From contig CALZOZ010000003.1 of assembly GCA_945828095.1 (NCBI GenBank), forward strand, positions 1 through 58,977: 58,977 nt of DNA. Direction: 5' to 3'. This document shows, one piece after another, positions 43,308 through 52,252 of the stretch. Under the pieces are notes generated by a model. That model had not been told where the DNA came from, searched no databases, and saw only the letters and a program-made list of their open reading frames with translations. The translations under genes were made by a program, and so were the position numbers. Position 1 is the stretch's first letter. Each line of letters begins with the position of its first letter. The DNA is from an uncultured Clostridia bacterium (lineage in GTDB: Bacteria; Bacillota; Clostridia; Peptostreptococcales; Anaerovoracaceae).

Positions 43308-44312
43308 TTAAAGGCCTAATGCATAAAGCAGTTCCATTACCCTTTCCGGACTTTCGGCGAAGGACTTGACATCAGCACCGAGAAGCTTGCTTGCATCTTC
43401 GGAAGTGACCTTATATGCAGGCTCATCAGGTGCGTTTTCCGGATCGTCGGCGAAGGACCACATTATTTCGTCACAGTTGCCTACAAGAGCCAGAAGCACA
43501 GGGGCATACAGCTCCATTTTGCGAGAAATCTCCTCCTGTTTTTTGATATTGCCGGTTTCTTTGAAGACGAACTGCCAGCCGTAAGGCTCATTTTCGGTGT
43601 GAAGTTTATTGGCATATGCACCGGTGGTATTTGAGATGCCCAGAGCCAGAGCAAGATCGTTGTTGGCAGGCATATCGCCAATGTACGGATGTGCCGTGTC
43701 GAATAACTGCTGAGCCAGAGATGCATTGTATATGTTACCATCGGCCATAATACGCGTACCGTTTACATCCAGATATTTTGCATCGACAGAGCAGTCGATT
43801 GAGAAGCTGCCTGCCCTGTTCAAAGGTGATGTGAGACAGCTGTACACTATAACTTCTTCTCCTCCGTCTTCTGTAGCCTTAACCTTATAGCGGCTGAATA
43901 CAGCTGCCGAGCCGGTAAGGGTTCCTTTAATCTGATATTCTCCGGGTGAATCCGAGGATATGGACAGGGTATATCCGTAGTCAGGGGAGCCATAGACGAA
44001 AAGCTTAAATCCGGCCAATAAAAGTGCCAGACAAAGTGTTATGCATACAACGGCAATAATCTTTTTGCGGCTGCTGGTGCGTACTTTCCTGAGATAGTCC
44101 ACAGATTTTCCTTCATATTCAACAGACTCACAGATAAAATCATCTTCGAAACTTTCCTTGGCATCCTTGACAGCTTTAGAACAGGACGGACATTGGGCCA
44201 CATGCTCATCGATTATTTCTCTGGTTTTTTCAGAAACGAGATTGTCTGCGTAGAGCGGAATCAGATCCTGAACTACTTCGCACGGAATCTCTCTTGCTTT
44301 AGTGTTATTCAT
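43308..44312 (-). CDS. Zinc-finger anti-sigma factor
   Basis: A 334-residue membrane protein paired with the ECF sigma factor. The N-terminal cytosolic anti-sigma zinc finger is seen as VVQDLIPLYADNLVSEKTREIIDEHVAQCPSCSKAV (H-x3-C-x2-C). A single membrane span follows (KIIAVVCITLCLALLLAGFKLFVYG), and then an external domain of about 215 residues, not recognised, that should sense the signal. Its start lies eight bases inside the sigma gene, giving one-to-one synthesis with its target. Confidence 0.88.
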   Translation of the reverse strand: MNNTKAREIPCEVVQDLIPLYADNLVSEKTREIIDEHVAQCPSCSKAVKDAKESFEDDFICESVEYEGKSVDYLRKVRTSSRKKIIAVVCITLCLALLLAGFKLFVYGSPDYGYTLSISSDSPGEYQIKGTLTGSAAVFSRYKVKATEDGGEEVIVYSCLTSPLNRAGSFSIDCSVDAKYLDVNGTRIMADGNIYNASLAQQLFDTAHPYIGDMPANNDLALALGISNTTGAYANKLHTENEPYGWQFVFKETGNIKKQEEISRKMELYAPVLLALVGNCDEIMWSFADDPENAPDEPAYKVTSEDASKLLGADVKSFAESPERVMELLYALGL

Positions 44313-44817
44313 CTATTTTAACCCCCTCTAAAAGTTTGGTTTTGCCGCGGTAAAAGGTTACCCTGGCCCAGTTTTCGGATTGGCCCATTATCTGGCCTAT
44401 CTCTCTGAAAGACAGGTCACCCATGAGTCTGAGATACAGAACTTCCCGCATGGGTTCTTTGAGCTCATGCAGAGCCTGCATAAGAGTCAGATTGTCAGCT
44501 TTCCTGATAAACTTATCTTCCGGTGACTCGGCAGAAGATGATGCAAAGCATGCCTCATCTTCATCTGATGGAAAGATTTCACCGGAGCGTTTCTGCTTGC
44601 GCAGATAGGTAAGCCACACATTGTTTGCTATGCCGCACAGCCATGTTGATGCACTGCTTTGACCTTTAAAACGGTCAATGGATTTCACGGCCTGATAAAA
44701 AGTTTCCTGAGCAAGCTCTTCGGCCAGCACACCATCACCGCATTTTGACAGCAGGAAGGCATAAATCATCTGAGAATGTTTTCGATACATCTGATCCATT
44801 GAATCGGTATGACCCAT
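44305..44817 (-). CDS. ECF-type RNA polymerase sigma factor
   Basis: A 170-residue sigma-70 family (ECF) factor. Region 2 is seen as YAFLLSKCGDGVLAEELAQETFYQAVKSIDRF and STWLCGIANNVWLTYLRKQ. Region 4 is seen as LHELKEPMREVLYLRLMGDLSFREIGQIMGQSENWARVTFYRGKTKL. The ATG at 44817 has AGGAGG seven bases upstream; the ATG at 44835 precedes that site. It overlaps the anti-sigma gene. A TGTAAC box at 44877-44872 (minus) could be an ECF-type -35 for autoregulation. Confidence 0.93.
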   Translation of the reverse strand: MGHTDSMDQMYRKHSQMIYAFLLSKCGDGVLAEELAQETFYQAVKSIDRFKGQSSASTWLCGIANNVWLTYLRKQKRSGEIFPSDEDEACFASSSAESPEDKFIRKADNLTLMQALHELKEPMREVLYLRLMGDLSFREIGQIMGQSENWARVTFYRGKTKLLEGVKIDE

Positions 44818-44871
44818 ATGCTTTCCTCCTTCCAAAGTACTTCGTAAATTAGTGTCCCAGAATGGGGTTTC

Positions 44872-44877
44872 GTTACA
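44872..44877 (-). promoter_or_regulatory. Possible ECF-type -35 box
   Basis: TGTAACGAAACC reads on the minus strand from 44877, about 55 bases before the sigma start, and resembles the GTAAC -35 core of many ECF promoters. No firm -10 was identified. Confidence 0.35.
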
Positions 44878-44933
44878 GATATTTTATCATATCCCAATGC
44901 TTTTCTTAAAATAAAATAAATTAGCGTAGCATT

Positions 44934-45214
44934 TTATACATTTTTTTTTCACGAAACCCGAGAACGTTGAAAATAAAATAGAAATCAGAAAAACGGATTT
45001 TCTTTCCCTGATTCGGCCAAGAAAATAATGCCTACGTTGATTCCTTAAAATGTAATTTGAGGAGAAAAATATAACATTTTCGGGGGACTTGCAGTAAAAT
45101 CTTGGGAATTCTCATAGTTCGACAGATTTTTACTTTTACCACAATTTAATCGATTTTCTAATCGGTGATTTTATTATGCGGTCTGCAGCGGTTGGTGAGA
45201 AAAAAATGCATAAA
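44934..45214. repeat. Intergenic word array D (TTATRCATTTTTT)
   Basis: This 500-base gap upstream of the sigma gene has no gene. The element starts with TTATACATTTTTTTTT (44934-44949) and ends with the inverse AAAAAAATGCATAAA (45200-45214). Inside are GAACGTTGAAAATAAAA (44962-44978), an AAAATGT/ACATTTT inverted pair (45047-45080) and TTATGCGGTCTGCAGCGG (45173-45190). Both flanks and the inner order match array A at 5.7 kb, where the same segments read TTATACATTTTTTT, AACGTTGAAA and ATGCGGTTTGCAGC. The two are diverged copies of one element about 240-280 bases long. Confidence 0.65.
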
Positions 45215-45252
45215 CGGGGAGCAGGAAGCTGGCCAATGGGTACATAAAAAAT

Positions 45253-45289
45253 AAAAACCCGCCTCAAGGCAGGAAACCAAGGGCGGATA
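45253..45289 (-). terminator. Probable terminator of the AspT-like gene
   Basis: Read on the minus strand, CCGCC (45289-45285 region) pairs with GGCGG, followed by GTTTTTAT. The stem is short with a long loop. Confidence 0.5.
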
Positions 45290-45318
45290 ATGAATTCGGC
45301 ATTTATGTTTTTATGTGG

Positions 45319-46731
45319 CTACAGCAGCGGCAGTTTAAGAATAACAATTGTGAAAATTACCATTCCGAAAAGTGCAAACGGATATGTAGCTCCGTAGCCT
45401 GCACCCGGGTCATCGCTTCCCACCGCATCAGTTGCCGCTCCAAGTCCCGGTGTGGATGTCATACCGCCGCAGAGTGCGCCGGAAAGGATAATCCAGTTGA
45501 GCTTGAATACATAACGGCCGAGGAGGAAGCCAACCATAATGGCGATGGCTCCAACTACAAGGCTTTCCAGTGCAAGAACCAGGCCTGCGCTGGTTATGGC
45601 ATCTATAGCTCCATATCCATAGTTCAGTCCTACTATGGCAAGGAAGAAGGAAAGTCCGAATTCTCTGAGTATTGCCAGCACTTTTGGGTCCATTCTGAAT
45701 GAGATAGGACCGATCTTGCCAATGTAGCCCAGCACAAGTGAACCGATAAGTACGCCGCCTGTGGACTCAAGACTTACATATCCCAAAGGTCCCATATAGA
45801 TTTTGATTGAGCCGAGGAGGTATCCTACAAGGCAGACAATCGCCAATGAAATCAGATTAAAGTCAGTTGTAGGAACCTGCCTTACTCCGCTTACGCTTCT
45901 GGCAGCCTCCATTTCCAGCTTGTATTTTTTCTTTTCTTCCTCAACATCAAACTTAAATATTACATTTAAGAAGTTTACTGCAAGTATTACTATGATTACT
46001 CCGAAAGGATAGGCAACTGCTGAGCCAATTCCTACCTGACCTGCAGCCTGATTGACGAAGGCCTGCTTCTGGTCTTCAGTGAGCTCAGTAGTATTTTCTA
46101 TGGTCATGCCGTCATACTTTTCGTCAAGCTGAAGGACAGAAAGTACCACTTCCTTTTCCTTGTCGGAAAGTTCATTGAAATCGTCTGCCATTTCAGCAGC
46201 TCTGTTTTCTGAGGTTTCAAGGGCTGAAGCCAGTCCCGGGGAGCTTGTCATGGCACCGGTATACACACCTATTACCGCATAAGGATTAGTTCCCTTTATG
46301 AAGGCTGTACATGCATATGTGGCACCTGCGCCAACCATGGTGATGACAATGCCCAAAACTACGAACTTGGCACCGTATTTCTTGAGAACTATGCCTAAAT
46401 CCTTTGCAGCCAGAAGTCCTACCGTGGCAACGAAGATGATAAGCGCTGCAGAAAAGAAATAGTTGTTTACAACCTTTCCGCCGTTGCCTTCCATTATCTG
46501 AGTGGCTGCTTTCATGCCTGCAGCTGCAGCATCACCCGAATTGTAGATTTTCTGTGCAAAGCCGTAAACGGCCCAGCCTACCGCCAGTCCTACGAATAAG
46601 GCACCTGAGGAACCGAAGCTGAATTTGCCGAACTTGATCTTACCGAAGAGAAGACCAAGACCAACTGTTACGAACATGAGAATGAACGGATTCAGCATCA
46701 GCCCGATTATGTCAAACTTTATTAATTCCAT
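45319..46731 (-). CDS. AspT/YidE-type transporter
   Basis: A 470-residue membrane protein with the duplicated AspT/YidE domain of aspartate:alanine exchangers and related carriers. The signature T-S-x-P-G-L occurs in each half: GAMTSSPGLASALETSENRA and GGMTSTPGLGAATDAVGSDDPGAGYGATYPFALFG. The central RCK/TrkA-C domains common in the family are not seen, which explains the shorter length. The substrate is unknown; exchange of amino acids or dicarboxylates is the family role. AGGAGG and a good promoter precede it. Confidence 0.85.
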   Translation of the reverse strand: MELIKFDIIGLMLNPFILMFVTVGLGLLFGKIKFGKFSFGSSGALFVGLAVGWAVYGFAQKIYNSGDAAAAGMKAATQIMEGNGGKVVNNYFFSAALIIFVATVGLLAAKDLGIVLKKYGAKFVVLGIVITMVGAGATYACTAFIKGTNPYAVIGVYTGAMTSSPGLASALETSENRAAEMADDFNELSDKEKEVVLSVLQLDEKYDGMTIENTTELTEDQKQAFVNQAAGQVGIGSAVAYPFGVIIVILAVNFLNVIFKFDVEEEKKKYKLEMEAARSVSGVRQVPTTDFNLISLAIVCLVGYLLGSIKIYMGPLGYVSLESTGGVLIGSLVLGYIGKIGPISFRMDPKVLAILREFGLSFFLAIVGLNYGYGAIDAITSAGLVLALESLVVGAIAIMVGFLLGRYVFKLNWIILSGALCGGMTSTPGLGAATDAVGSDDPGAGYGATYPFALFGMVIFTIVILKLPLL

Positions 46732-46766
46732 TTTGTTGTTCCTCCTGTGTTATTTCAACAAGTCTC

Positions 46767-46795
46767 ATTATATCTAACAAAATGAAAAACCTCAA
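46767..46795 (-). promoter_or_regulatory. Promoter of the AspT-like gene
   Basis: Minus strand TTGAGG (46795-46790) and TATAAT (46772-46767) are 17 bases apart, about 35 bases before the start. Confidence 0.7.
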
Positions 46796-46815
46796 CCAAA
46801 AGAGTAAAAGAAGAA

Positions 46816-46845
46816 TTGTACATTTTTTGTATGGTATGGTAAAAT
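46816..46845 (+). promoter_or_regulatory. Possible promoter of the prepilin peptidase gene
   Basis: TTGTAC (46816-46821) and TAAAAT (46840-46845) are 18 bases apart. Confidence 0.45.
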
Positions 46846-46899
46846 ACATATGATAAGCTGACTGCAGGAATGCATGCAGACGAAAGGGGTGAGGCGGTC

Positions 46900-47619
46900 A
46901 TGGAAAAGCAGCTTATGGTTACGTTGATAATATGTGCGGCGGCCATAGGTATTGGAGTGCTTCTCGGAAACGGGGCGGTATATTTCTTTAATAAGATGCC
47001 GGGAAAGTGGCTGTGTGACTACGGACAGGAGCCTTCAGAGGAACTGCTGCATCCTACTTGCCAGAGAGTGAAAAGCACTCCTTGGAAATACGTGTTTACC
47101 GGCTTTTTTATTGCAGCAGGAATAACTATGGGACTGCAGAATCCTCTGTATGCCATTCCCGCTCTGATTGCAATCTGGCTGCTGCTGGAGATGTCTATTG
47201 CCGACATAAAATATATGATAGTTCCGGATCAGCTGATTATGCTGCTGGTCATTACAGGATTGGGTTTTATACCACACCATGCATTTGGAGTTTTGGACTG
47301 CATCAGAGGTGCTGCAATTGGCTTTGGGGTTCTTGCCCTTATTGCCGTTGTGGGCCGGCTGATATATAAAAAACCGGCCGTAGGCGGTGCAGATATCAAA
47401 CTTTTTGCTGCTTTGGGTCTGTCACTTGGGACTGATGGGATAATTTCGGTTTTTGTGATTTCAACATTCCTCAGTGCGGGACATTTTATCTGGCTAATGA
47501 TTAAGAGGGGTGCAAAGCTCAGTGACGAGAGACCGATGGTTCCATACATTTCAGCGGCGGCAATAATTTATCTAGTCATTTTGCATAAAATGAGTTACAA
47601 TATAATAATACAGCTTTAA
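46900..47619 (+). CDS. A24 family prepilin peptidase, core domain
   Basis: A 239-residue aspartic peptidase of the type IV prepilin peptidase family. Both catalytic aspartates are in view: MSIADIKYMIVPDQLI and GGADIKLFAALGLSLG (the GxGD-type motif reads GGAD). The N-terminal zinc/methyltransferase domain of full-length PilD is missing, as in many Gram-positive and Flp-type (TadV/CpaA) enzymes. It has six or seven spans. The ATG at 46900 follows GGGGTGAGG; the one at 46870 precedes it. No pilin genes are adjacent; a secreted LRR protein follows. Confidence 0.85.
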   Translation: MEKQLMVTLIICAAAIGIGVLLGNGAVYFFNKMPGKWLCDYGQEPSEELLHPTCQRVKSTPWKYVFTGFFIAAGITMGLQNPLYAIPALIAIWLLLEMSIADIKYMIVPDQLIMLLVITGLGFIPHHAFGVLDCIRGAAIGFGVLALIAVVGRLIYKKPAVGGADIKLFAALGLSLGTDGIISVFVISTFLSAGHFIWLMIKRGAKLSDERPMVPYISAAAIIYLVILHKMSYNIIIQL

Positions 47620-47649
47620 ACAATTTAAAAATTTATTATTGAGGGAAAA

Positions 47650-49086
47650 ATGAAAAAGAAATTATCACTGTGTTTATTACTGATTCTTATTTGTGTACTA
47701 TGTATGAGCAGTACTGCGGCTTTTGCGGCTGTGGAGACTGCTGATGAAACAGGAAGTCAGGTAGCTTTGGACCAATCAGAAGTTACTTTTTCGTCAACCA
47801 AAAAACAGGTCGTGCATGTGACATATACCGGAAACGATACAATCTCTTATGATATTGTAGAGGGGCAAAACCTTATCGATGCAGAGTGGAGTGACTGTTG
47901 GGGTGGCGACTCAATACAACTGTTTATCACGCGTATTACCGATAACGAAGGAACAGCTAAGATAAAAATTTATCCAACCGATAAAAAGAATGATTATAAA
48001 GTTATTACCGTTAAACTAAATGTACCATCAGATGAACCGAGTGACTCAGAAAAGAGAGTGAATTGGCAGTTCGTTGCATCATCAGGAACTCTGATGATTT
48101 ACGGAAATGGCGCAATGGGAGATTACACATTTGATGATGCATATAAAGCCTATGTGTACAAAAGCGCAGTTCGCTATCCTTGGCAGAACCACGCAAACGA
48201 TGTTAAAAAGGTAAAAATTTGTGACGGCATTACCCATGTCGGTGACTGGGCGTTTGCTCGTATGAAGAGCATAGAAAAAATTGAAATTGCAAATACAGTT
48301 AAGGACATCGGTGAAGGTGCTTTTGCTTACTGCACAAAGATTAAAGAAGTATCCCTGCCGGACAGTGTTAAGGAAATTAAGTGTCAGGCTTTCAGAGGCT
48401 GCACAAAACTTGAAAAGCTGAACTTAAACAAAGTAGAAAAAATCGGCGAAGAAGCTTTCTGCGACTGCGCAAATCTTCTTGGTGTAGTCATTCCAGACAG
48501 CGTAAAAGAAATGCATGCAAGCAGACCATTTAGGGCATTAAATATTAAATTTGAGGGCACGTTTCCTCCAAAGCTCGTGGAGCACAATAATTATACTGCA
48601 TGGTTTAATTACGGCGGAAAAATCAATGTGTACATTCCAAAGGGTGCAAATAAGGAGATGTTCCTAAAGGAATTCCATAATGCGTATGATGAGTACGATT
48701 CTCATTGGAAGCAAAAACATGAATGGAATATCATCGAGTATGATGATACTGCGGCTAAAGCTCTTGCCAAAGATGTAAAAATAAAGGTATCCTCTGCAAA
48801 ACTCATAAAGGGAACAAAGATAACCGCAAAGGTTTCTTCCGGAGACCTCAAGGCTATTAAAGACCTGGGTTACAATGTAACATATAAGTATTACCGTTCC
48901 ACAAAGAAGACATCAGGTTATGTGCTGATGAAGGAATCTAAGTATTCAACATACAAGAACACTTCCGGTAAGAAGGGTACAAAGTATTACTATAAGGCTC
49001 TCATCGAAATAACCGATGCATGCGGAGATGTAATTTATGCAGGAAGTGCAAAGAATCAGACACCTTGCTACAGAACATTCAAATAA
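47650..49086 (+). CDS. Secreted leucine-rich repeat protein, BspA type
   Basis: A 478-residue exported protein. The signal peptide covers about residues 1-27 (LCLLLILICVLCMSSTAAFAA). Residues 30-120 look like a beta-rich domain, and residues 180-310 carry BspA-type LRR_5 repeats (FARMKSIEKIEIANTVKDIGEGAFAYCTKIKEVSLPDSVKEIKCQAF). The C-terminal 110 residues are a Lys/Ser/Tyr-rich beta domain ending in YKALIEITDACG. No sortase motif or membrane anchor is present, so it is probably released or held by charge. The role is likely adhesion; binding partners are unknown. Confidence 0.88.
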   Translation: MKKKLSLCLLLILICVLCMSSTAAFAAVETADETGSQVALDQSEVTFSSTKKQVVHVTYTGNDTISYDIVEGQNLIDAEWSDCWGGDSIQLFITRITDNEGTAKIKIYPTDKKNDYKVITVKLNVPSDEPSDSEKRVNWQFVASSGTLMIYGNGAMGDYTFDDAYKAYVYKSAVRYPWQNHANDVKKVKICDGITHVGDWAFARMKSIEKIEIANTVKDIGEGAFAYCTKIKEVSLPDSVKEIKCQAFRGCTKLEKLNLNKVEKIGEEAFCDCANLLGVVIPDSVKEMHASRPFRALNIKFEGTFPPKLVEHNNYTAWFNYGGKINVYIPKGANKEMFLKEFHNAYDEYDSHWKQKHEWNIIEYDDTAAKALAKDVKIKVSSAKLIKGTKITAKVSSGDLKAIKDLGYNVTYKYYRSTKKTSGYVLMKESKYSTYKNTSGKKGTKYYYKALIEITDACGDVIYAGSAKNQTPCYRTFK

Positions 49087-49090
49087 GATA

Positions 49091-49128
49091 GGCAACTAGC
49101 CCTTTGGGCTTTGCACCATAGGGTTGCC
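49091..49128. other. Hairpin region before a degenerate small-toxin-like start
   Basis: GGCAAC (49091-49096) pairs with GTTGCC (49123-49128) around an inner AGCCC/GGGCT stem. It may end the LRR transcript. It and the following GGGGGGTGATGCTG look like the leader of small holin-like type I toxins. Confidence 0.4.
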
Positions 49129-49170
49129 GCTGGCGGCTCAGTCACTCCCAAAGAGAGGGGGGTGATGCTG

Positions 49171-49197
49171 ATGTACATAACGCTTGAGAAATTATAA
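49171..49197 (+). pseudogene. Possible remnant start of a small holin-like type I toxin
   Basis: After a strong GGGGGGTGATG site, the ATG at 49171 encodes only MYITLEKL before a stop. Small hydrophobic toxins of Firmicutes often start MYITLE and continue with a membrane helix, which is missing here. Either a truncated relic or chance; recognition is from memory. Confidence 0.3.
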
Positions 49198-49231
49198 GGA
49201 AAGCATGGGCACCGGTCAAAATCAATGGCCG

Positions 49232-49489
49232 ATGTTGTACAAAAATCAAAAAAGCCGGTATTTTTACAACATCGCACCTTTCCCAAAGCTTTTGGTGACC
49301 GTCTTACAGGCGTCATGTTGTACAAATCCGGGTGGTTGAGTTATTTTTACAACGTTTTTTAGTTTTATGTTGTAAAAATTCTGCAAATCCAAAAAAAGTA
49401 CAACATTCACCACTTTTCAGCCAATAGTTGAAGGCTGATGTGGGTGTTATGTTGTACAAAACTTCGTTTCAGGTCAAATTGTACAACGC
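49232..49489. repeat. Intergenic word array E (ATGTTGTACAAAA), four 41-base units
   Basis: This 522-base gap has no intact gene. Four units bounded by ATGTTGT and inverse ACAACNN lie at 49232-49272, 49315-49355, 49367-49406 and 49449-49489 (41, 41, 40 and 41 bases), with spacers of 42, 11 and 42 bases. Orientation alternates through all eight words. The word and design are those of array B, yet loops and spacers are unrelated in sequence, so the two arrays are not simple recent duplicates. Distances between unit starts are 83, 52 and 82 bases, close to eight, five and eight DNA turns. Confidence 0.82.
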
Positions 49490-49608
49490 CGACGGGCAGC
49501 TGCCACGAAAAGCAGTAATCCTTTGTTGGGAAAATATTATCAAATGTCAATAAATATATCAAATTCTATTTCAAATAAGGAATTATCAAAAAAAGAAAGA
49601 GAGAAAAA

Positions 49609-49905
49609 ATGATAACGAGCAAACAGAGAAGCTATCTTCGCAGTCTGGCGCATAATATCGATCCGACGGTTTACATCGGAAAGGCCGGAGTGACTGAAAA
49701 TGTGATAAAGGAAATAGACCAGTGTCTGGAAGCCAGAGAACTGGTAAAGGTAAAAATCCAGGAGGGTGCAGAACTTGATGCCAAAGCTGTAGCCAATGAA
49801 CTGGCACCGGGACTTGGAGCCGAATTCGTGCAGGCAATCGGCCGCAAGTTTACTCTCTACAGACAGTCGAAGGAAAACAAACAGATAGAACTGCCGAGAA
49901 AATAA
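49609..49905 (+). CDS. yhbY: Ribosome assembly RNA-binding protein YhbY
   Basis: A 98-residue CRM-domain protein that binds pre-50S ribosomal particles. The motif LTSKQRSYLRSLAHNIDPTVYIGKAGVTENVIKEIDQCLEARELVKVKI, with the GKxG loop, is diagnostic. The ribosome site is weak (GAGAG). It is the first gene of a yhbY-truA-dCMP deaminase-glycosyltransferase operon and touches truA (one-base overlap), joining two RNA/ribosome functions. Confidence 0.93.
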   Translation: MITSKQRSYLRSLAHNIDPTVYIGKAGVTENVIKEIDQCLEARELVKVKIQEGAELDAKAVANELAPGLGAEFVQAIGRKFTLYRQSKENKQIELPRK

Positions 49906-50672
49906 TGGAAAGAAATATTTTGATGACAATCGAATATGATGGCAGCGGGTTTCACGGCTGGCAAAGACAGCCGGAAGTACGCACCGTGCAGGGCGAGCTG
50001 GAGAGAGTTCTTACCAGGGTATGCGGAGTGCCCATTGCTGTAAACGGGACAAGCAGAACGGACGCAGGAGTACACGCACTGGGGCAGAGAGCTTCGTTTA
50101 AGGGCGATTTCGGAATTCCTACGGACAGACTGATGCTTGCTGTAAACAATCTGCTGGCTGGAGGAATGAACTCACAGCGGGGTGTGGGCGATGTGCGCAT
50201 CATTGCCGCAGAGGAAATGCCGGACGACTTTCATGCCAGATTTTCAAGCCGAGGCAAGATGTACCGTTACATTATCAGAAACTGCCCGGATGTGGATATT
50301 TTCCAAAGAAATTACTGCTATCAGGTACGGCAGCCACTGGACCTTCAAGCTATGACGGAGGCGGCGGCTTATATTGAAGGCACTCACGATTTTAAGTGCT
50401 TTCAGGCTGCAGGCGGCCAGGAAAAGGAAACTACGGTGAGAACTGTTCACAGTCTCATCATACGGAGAGAAAATAAAAATGTTATAATAGAGGTATCCGG
50501 CGATGGATTTCTGTACAATATGGTAAGAATAATAGTCGGAACACTGACGGAGGTCGGCCTGGGAAAAAAGAGGCCGGAGGATGTAAGAAAGATAATTGAA
50601 AGCAAAGACAGGCAGAAGGCGGGGCATACTGCACCGGCAGAGGGCCTGTATCTGGTTGAGGTTTATTATTAG
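49905..50672 (+). CDS. truA: tRNA pseudouridine(38-40) synthase
   Basis: A 255-residue TruA that modifies uridines 38-40 of the tRNA anticodon arm. The catalytic Asp is in GTSRTDAGVHALGQ; other marks are YDGSGFHGWQRQP at the N-terminus and the DGFLYNMVRIIVGTL motif. Length is normal. It overlaps yhbY by one base. Confidence 0.95.
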   Translation: MERNILMTIEYDGSGFHGWQRQPEVRTVQGELERVLTRVCGVPIAVNGTSRTDAGVHALGQRASFKGDFGIPTDRLMLAVNNLLAGGMNSQRGVGDVRIIAAEEMPDDFHARFSSRGKMYRYIIRNCPDVDIFQRNYCYQVRQPLDLQAMTEAAAYIEGTHDFKCFQAAGGQEKETTVRTVHSLIIRRENKNVIIEVSGDGFLYNMVRIIVGTLTEVGLGKKRPEDVRKIIESKDRQKAGHTAPAEGLYLVEVYY

Positions 50673-50711
50673 TTATCGGCAAAGGCATTTAGCAAGAGAT
50701 TGGAGAAAAAG

Positions 50712-51161
50712 ATGAACAGACCGAGCTGGGATGAGTATTTCATGGAGATGGCTGAACTGACAGCCAAAAGATCCACCTGCATGAGAAGAAATGTAGGTGC
50801 GGTTATAGTTAAGGATAAGCATGCAATTGCGACAGGTTACAACGGTGCACCAAGAGGAATAAAGCACTGTGAGGACAGAGGGGGATGTCTGAGACAGAGG
50901 CTGAACGTGCCTTCCGGTGAAAGACACGAACTTTGTATGGCTCTTCATGCTGAACAGAATGCTATAATACAGGCGGCAGCTATGGGACATGCCATAGAGG
51001 GAGGAACAATCTACATAACTCATCAGCCTTGCGTGATCTGTGCAAAGATGATTATCAATGCGGGTATAAACCGTATAGTGGTCAAGGAAGGTTATCCTGA
51101 TGATCTTTCCCTGGACATACTCAAGGAAGCAGGCCTTGAAGTAGAAAAAATAGGAGAATAA
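50712..51161 (+). CDS. dCMP deaminase
   Basis: A 149-residue zinc deaminase converting dCMP to dUMP. Zinc ligands and the catalytic Glu are visible in LHAEQNAI and [10 protein letters not shown], with the N-terminal [21 protein letters not shown] typical of the ComEB/dCMP group. The ATG at 50712 is used, with GGAG upstream. It lies two bases before the next gene. Confidence 0.93.
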   Translation: MNRPSWDEYFMEMAELTAKRSTCMRRNVGAVIVKDKHAIATGYNGAPRGIKHCEDRGGCLRQRLNVPSGERHELCMALHAEQNAIIQAAAMGHAIEGGTIYITHQPCVICAKMIINAGINRIVVKEGYPDDLSLDILKEAGLEVEKIGE

Positions 51162-51163
51162 AA

Positions 51164-52252
51164 ATGTACGACATTTTATGGGCTGTATTTGCAGTTGCCT
51201 TTGTACTTTCACTGGCGACAACGCCCCTTGCTATAAAAATTGCTCCCAAGATCGGAGCTATGGACGTTCCTAAGGACGGCCGGAGAATGCATACCAAGTC
51301 TATGCCGCGGTTTGGCGGAATGGCAATTTTCATTGGAACGACTGCATCCATGCTGATTTTTATGCATGGGGACCCGAGGGTTCCGGGCATTGTTATCGGC
51401 GGCGTGCTGATTTACATTCTGGGTGTAATAGATGACCTTAAGAATCTGCCCGCAAAAGTGAAATTCCTGGGACAGATGGTAATCGCCATAGTAATGTATA
51501 TGTACGATGTGAGAATCGAGTTCATTTCAAACTTCTTTGGAGAAGGAAAGAGTGAGCTGGGTGCGGCAGTATGCTTTATTGTAACCATCATCTGGATAGT
51601 GGGCATTACCAACACGGTGAATCTCATCGACGGACTTGACGGCCTGGCAGCGGGAACTTCGGCTATTGCATCCCTTTGTATCGCTTATGTTGCATATATT
51701 CACGGAATGTACCTTGCCTGTGCAGCTATGCTGGCTCTGGCAGGAGGAGCTCTTGGATTCCTTCCGTTTAACTTCTACCCGGCAAAGATTTTTATGGGCG
51801 ACGGAGGTTCTTTGTATCTGGGATTCATGCTTTCCACCCTGTCAATTCTGGGTCCTGTAAAAAGTGCAACAATTGTGGCAGTAATCATTCCTGTACTGGT
51901 GCTTGGCGTGCCTATCTTCGATACTGCTTTTGCTATTTTCAGGAGAATGGTCAACAAGAGGCCTATCATGGAAGCGGACAAGGGGCATCTTCATCACAGA
52001 CTGATGCATCTTGGATACGGCCAGAGAAGAGCAACGCTGATGCTGTATAGTGTGAGCGGAATCATGGGTGTAGCGGCGGTTACTTTCAGCAGAGGCCTTT
52101 GGGTAGAAACCCTTGGACTTTTTGCAATCGCTTTCCTGATGATATACATTTTCCTGACTGATGCGAATCATATAATGCCGCAGATAAAAAATTCGGACAA
52201 AGACGGGGAAAACAGTGAAAAAGTGATTGAAAATGTCTCCAAAGAGGCATAA
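51164..52252 (+). CDS. Undecaprenyl-phosphate sugar-1-phosphate transferase (WecA/TagO-like)
   Basis: A 362-residue MraY/WecA-family membrane enzyme that moves a sugar-1-phosphate, usually GlcNAc, onto undecaprenyl phosphate at the start of wall-polymer synthesis. About ten spans. Family motifs are GVIDDLKNLPAKVKFLGQ, NLIDGLDGLAAGTSAIA, FMGDGGSLYLGF and the late HLHHRL. These place it in the WecA/TagO rather than MraY branch. The C-terminal tail is charged and cytosolic. Confidence 0.9.
   Translation: MYDILWAVFAVAFVLSLATTPLAIKIAPKIGAMDVPKDGRRMHTKSMPRFGGMAIFIGTTASMLIFMHGDPRVPGIVIGGVLIYILGVIDDLKNLPAKVKFLGQMVIAIVMYMYDVRIEFISNFFGEGKSELGAAVCFIVTIIWIVGITNTVNLIDGLDGLAAGTSAIASLCIAYVAYIHGMYLACAAMLALAGGALGFLPFNFYPAKIFMGDGGSLYLGFMLSTLSILGPVKSATIVAVIIPVLVLGVPIFDTAFAIFRRMVNKRPIMEADKGHLHHRLMHLGYGQRRATLMLYSVSGIMGVAAVTFSRGLWVETLGLFAIAFLMIYIFLTDANHIMPQIKNSDKDGENSEKVIENVSKEA

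Noticed and set aside
44305..44835. Longer sigma factor start at 44835
   Set aside because: AGGAGG lies between this ATG and the one at 44817, so the later start is used.
45313..45702. Plus-strand open frame inside the AspT-like gene
   Set aside because: It is a shadow of the opposite strand, where the membrane protein pattern and motifs are clear.
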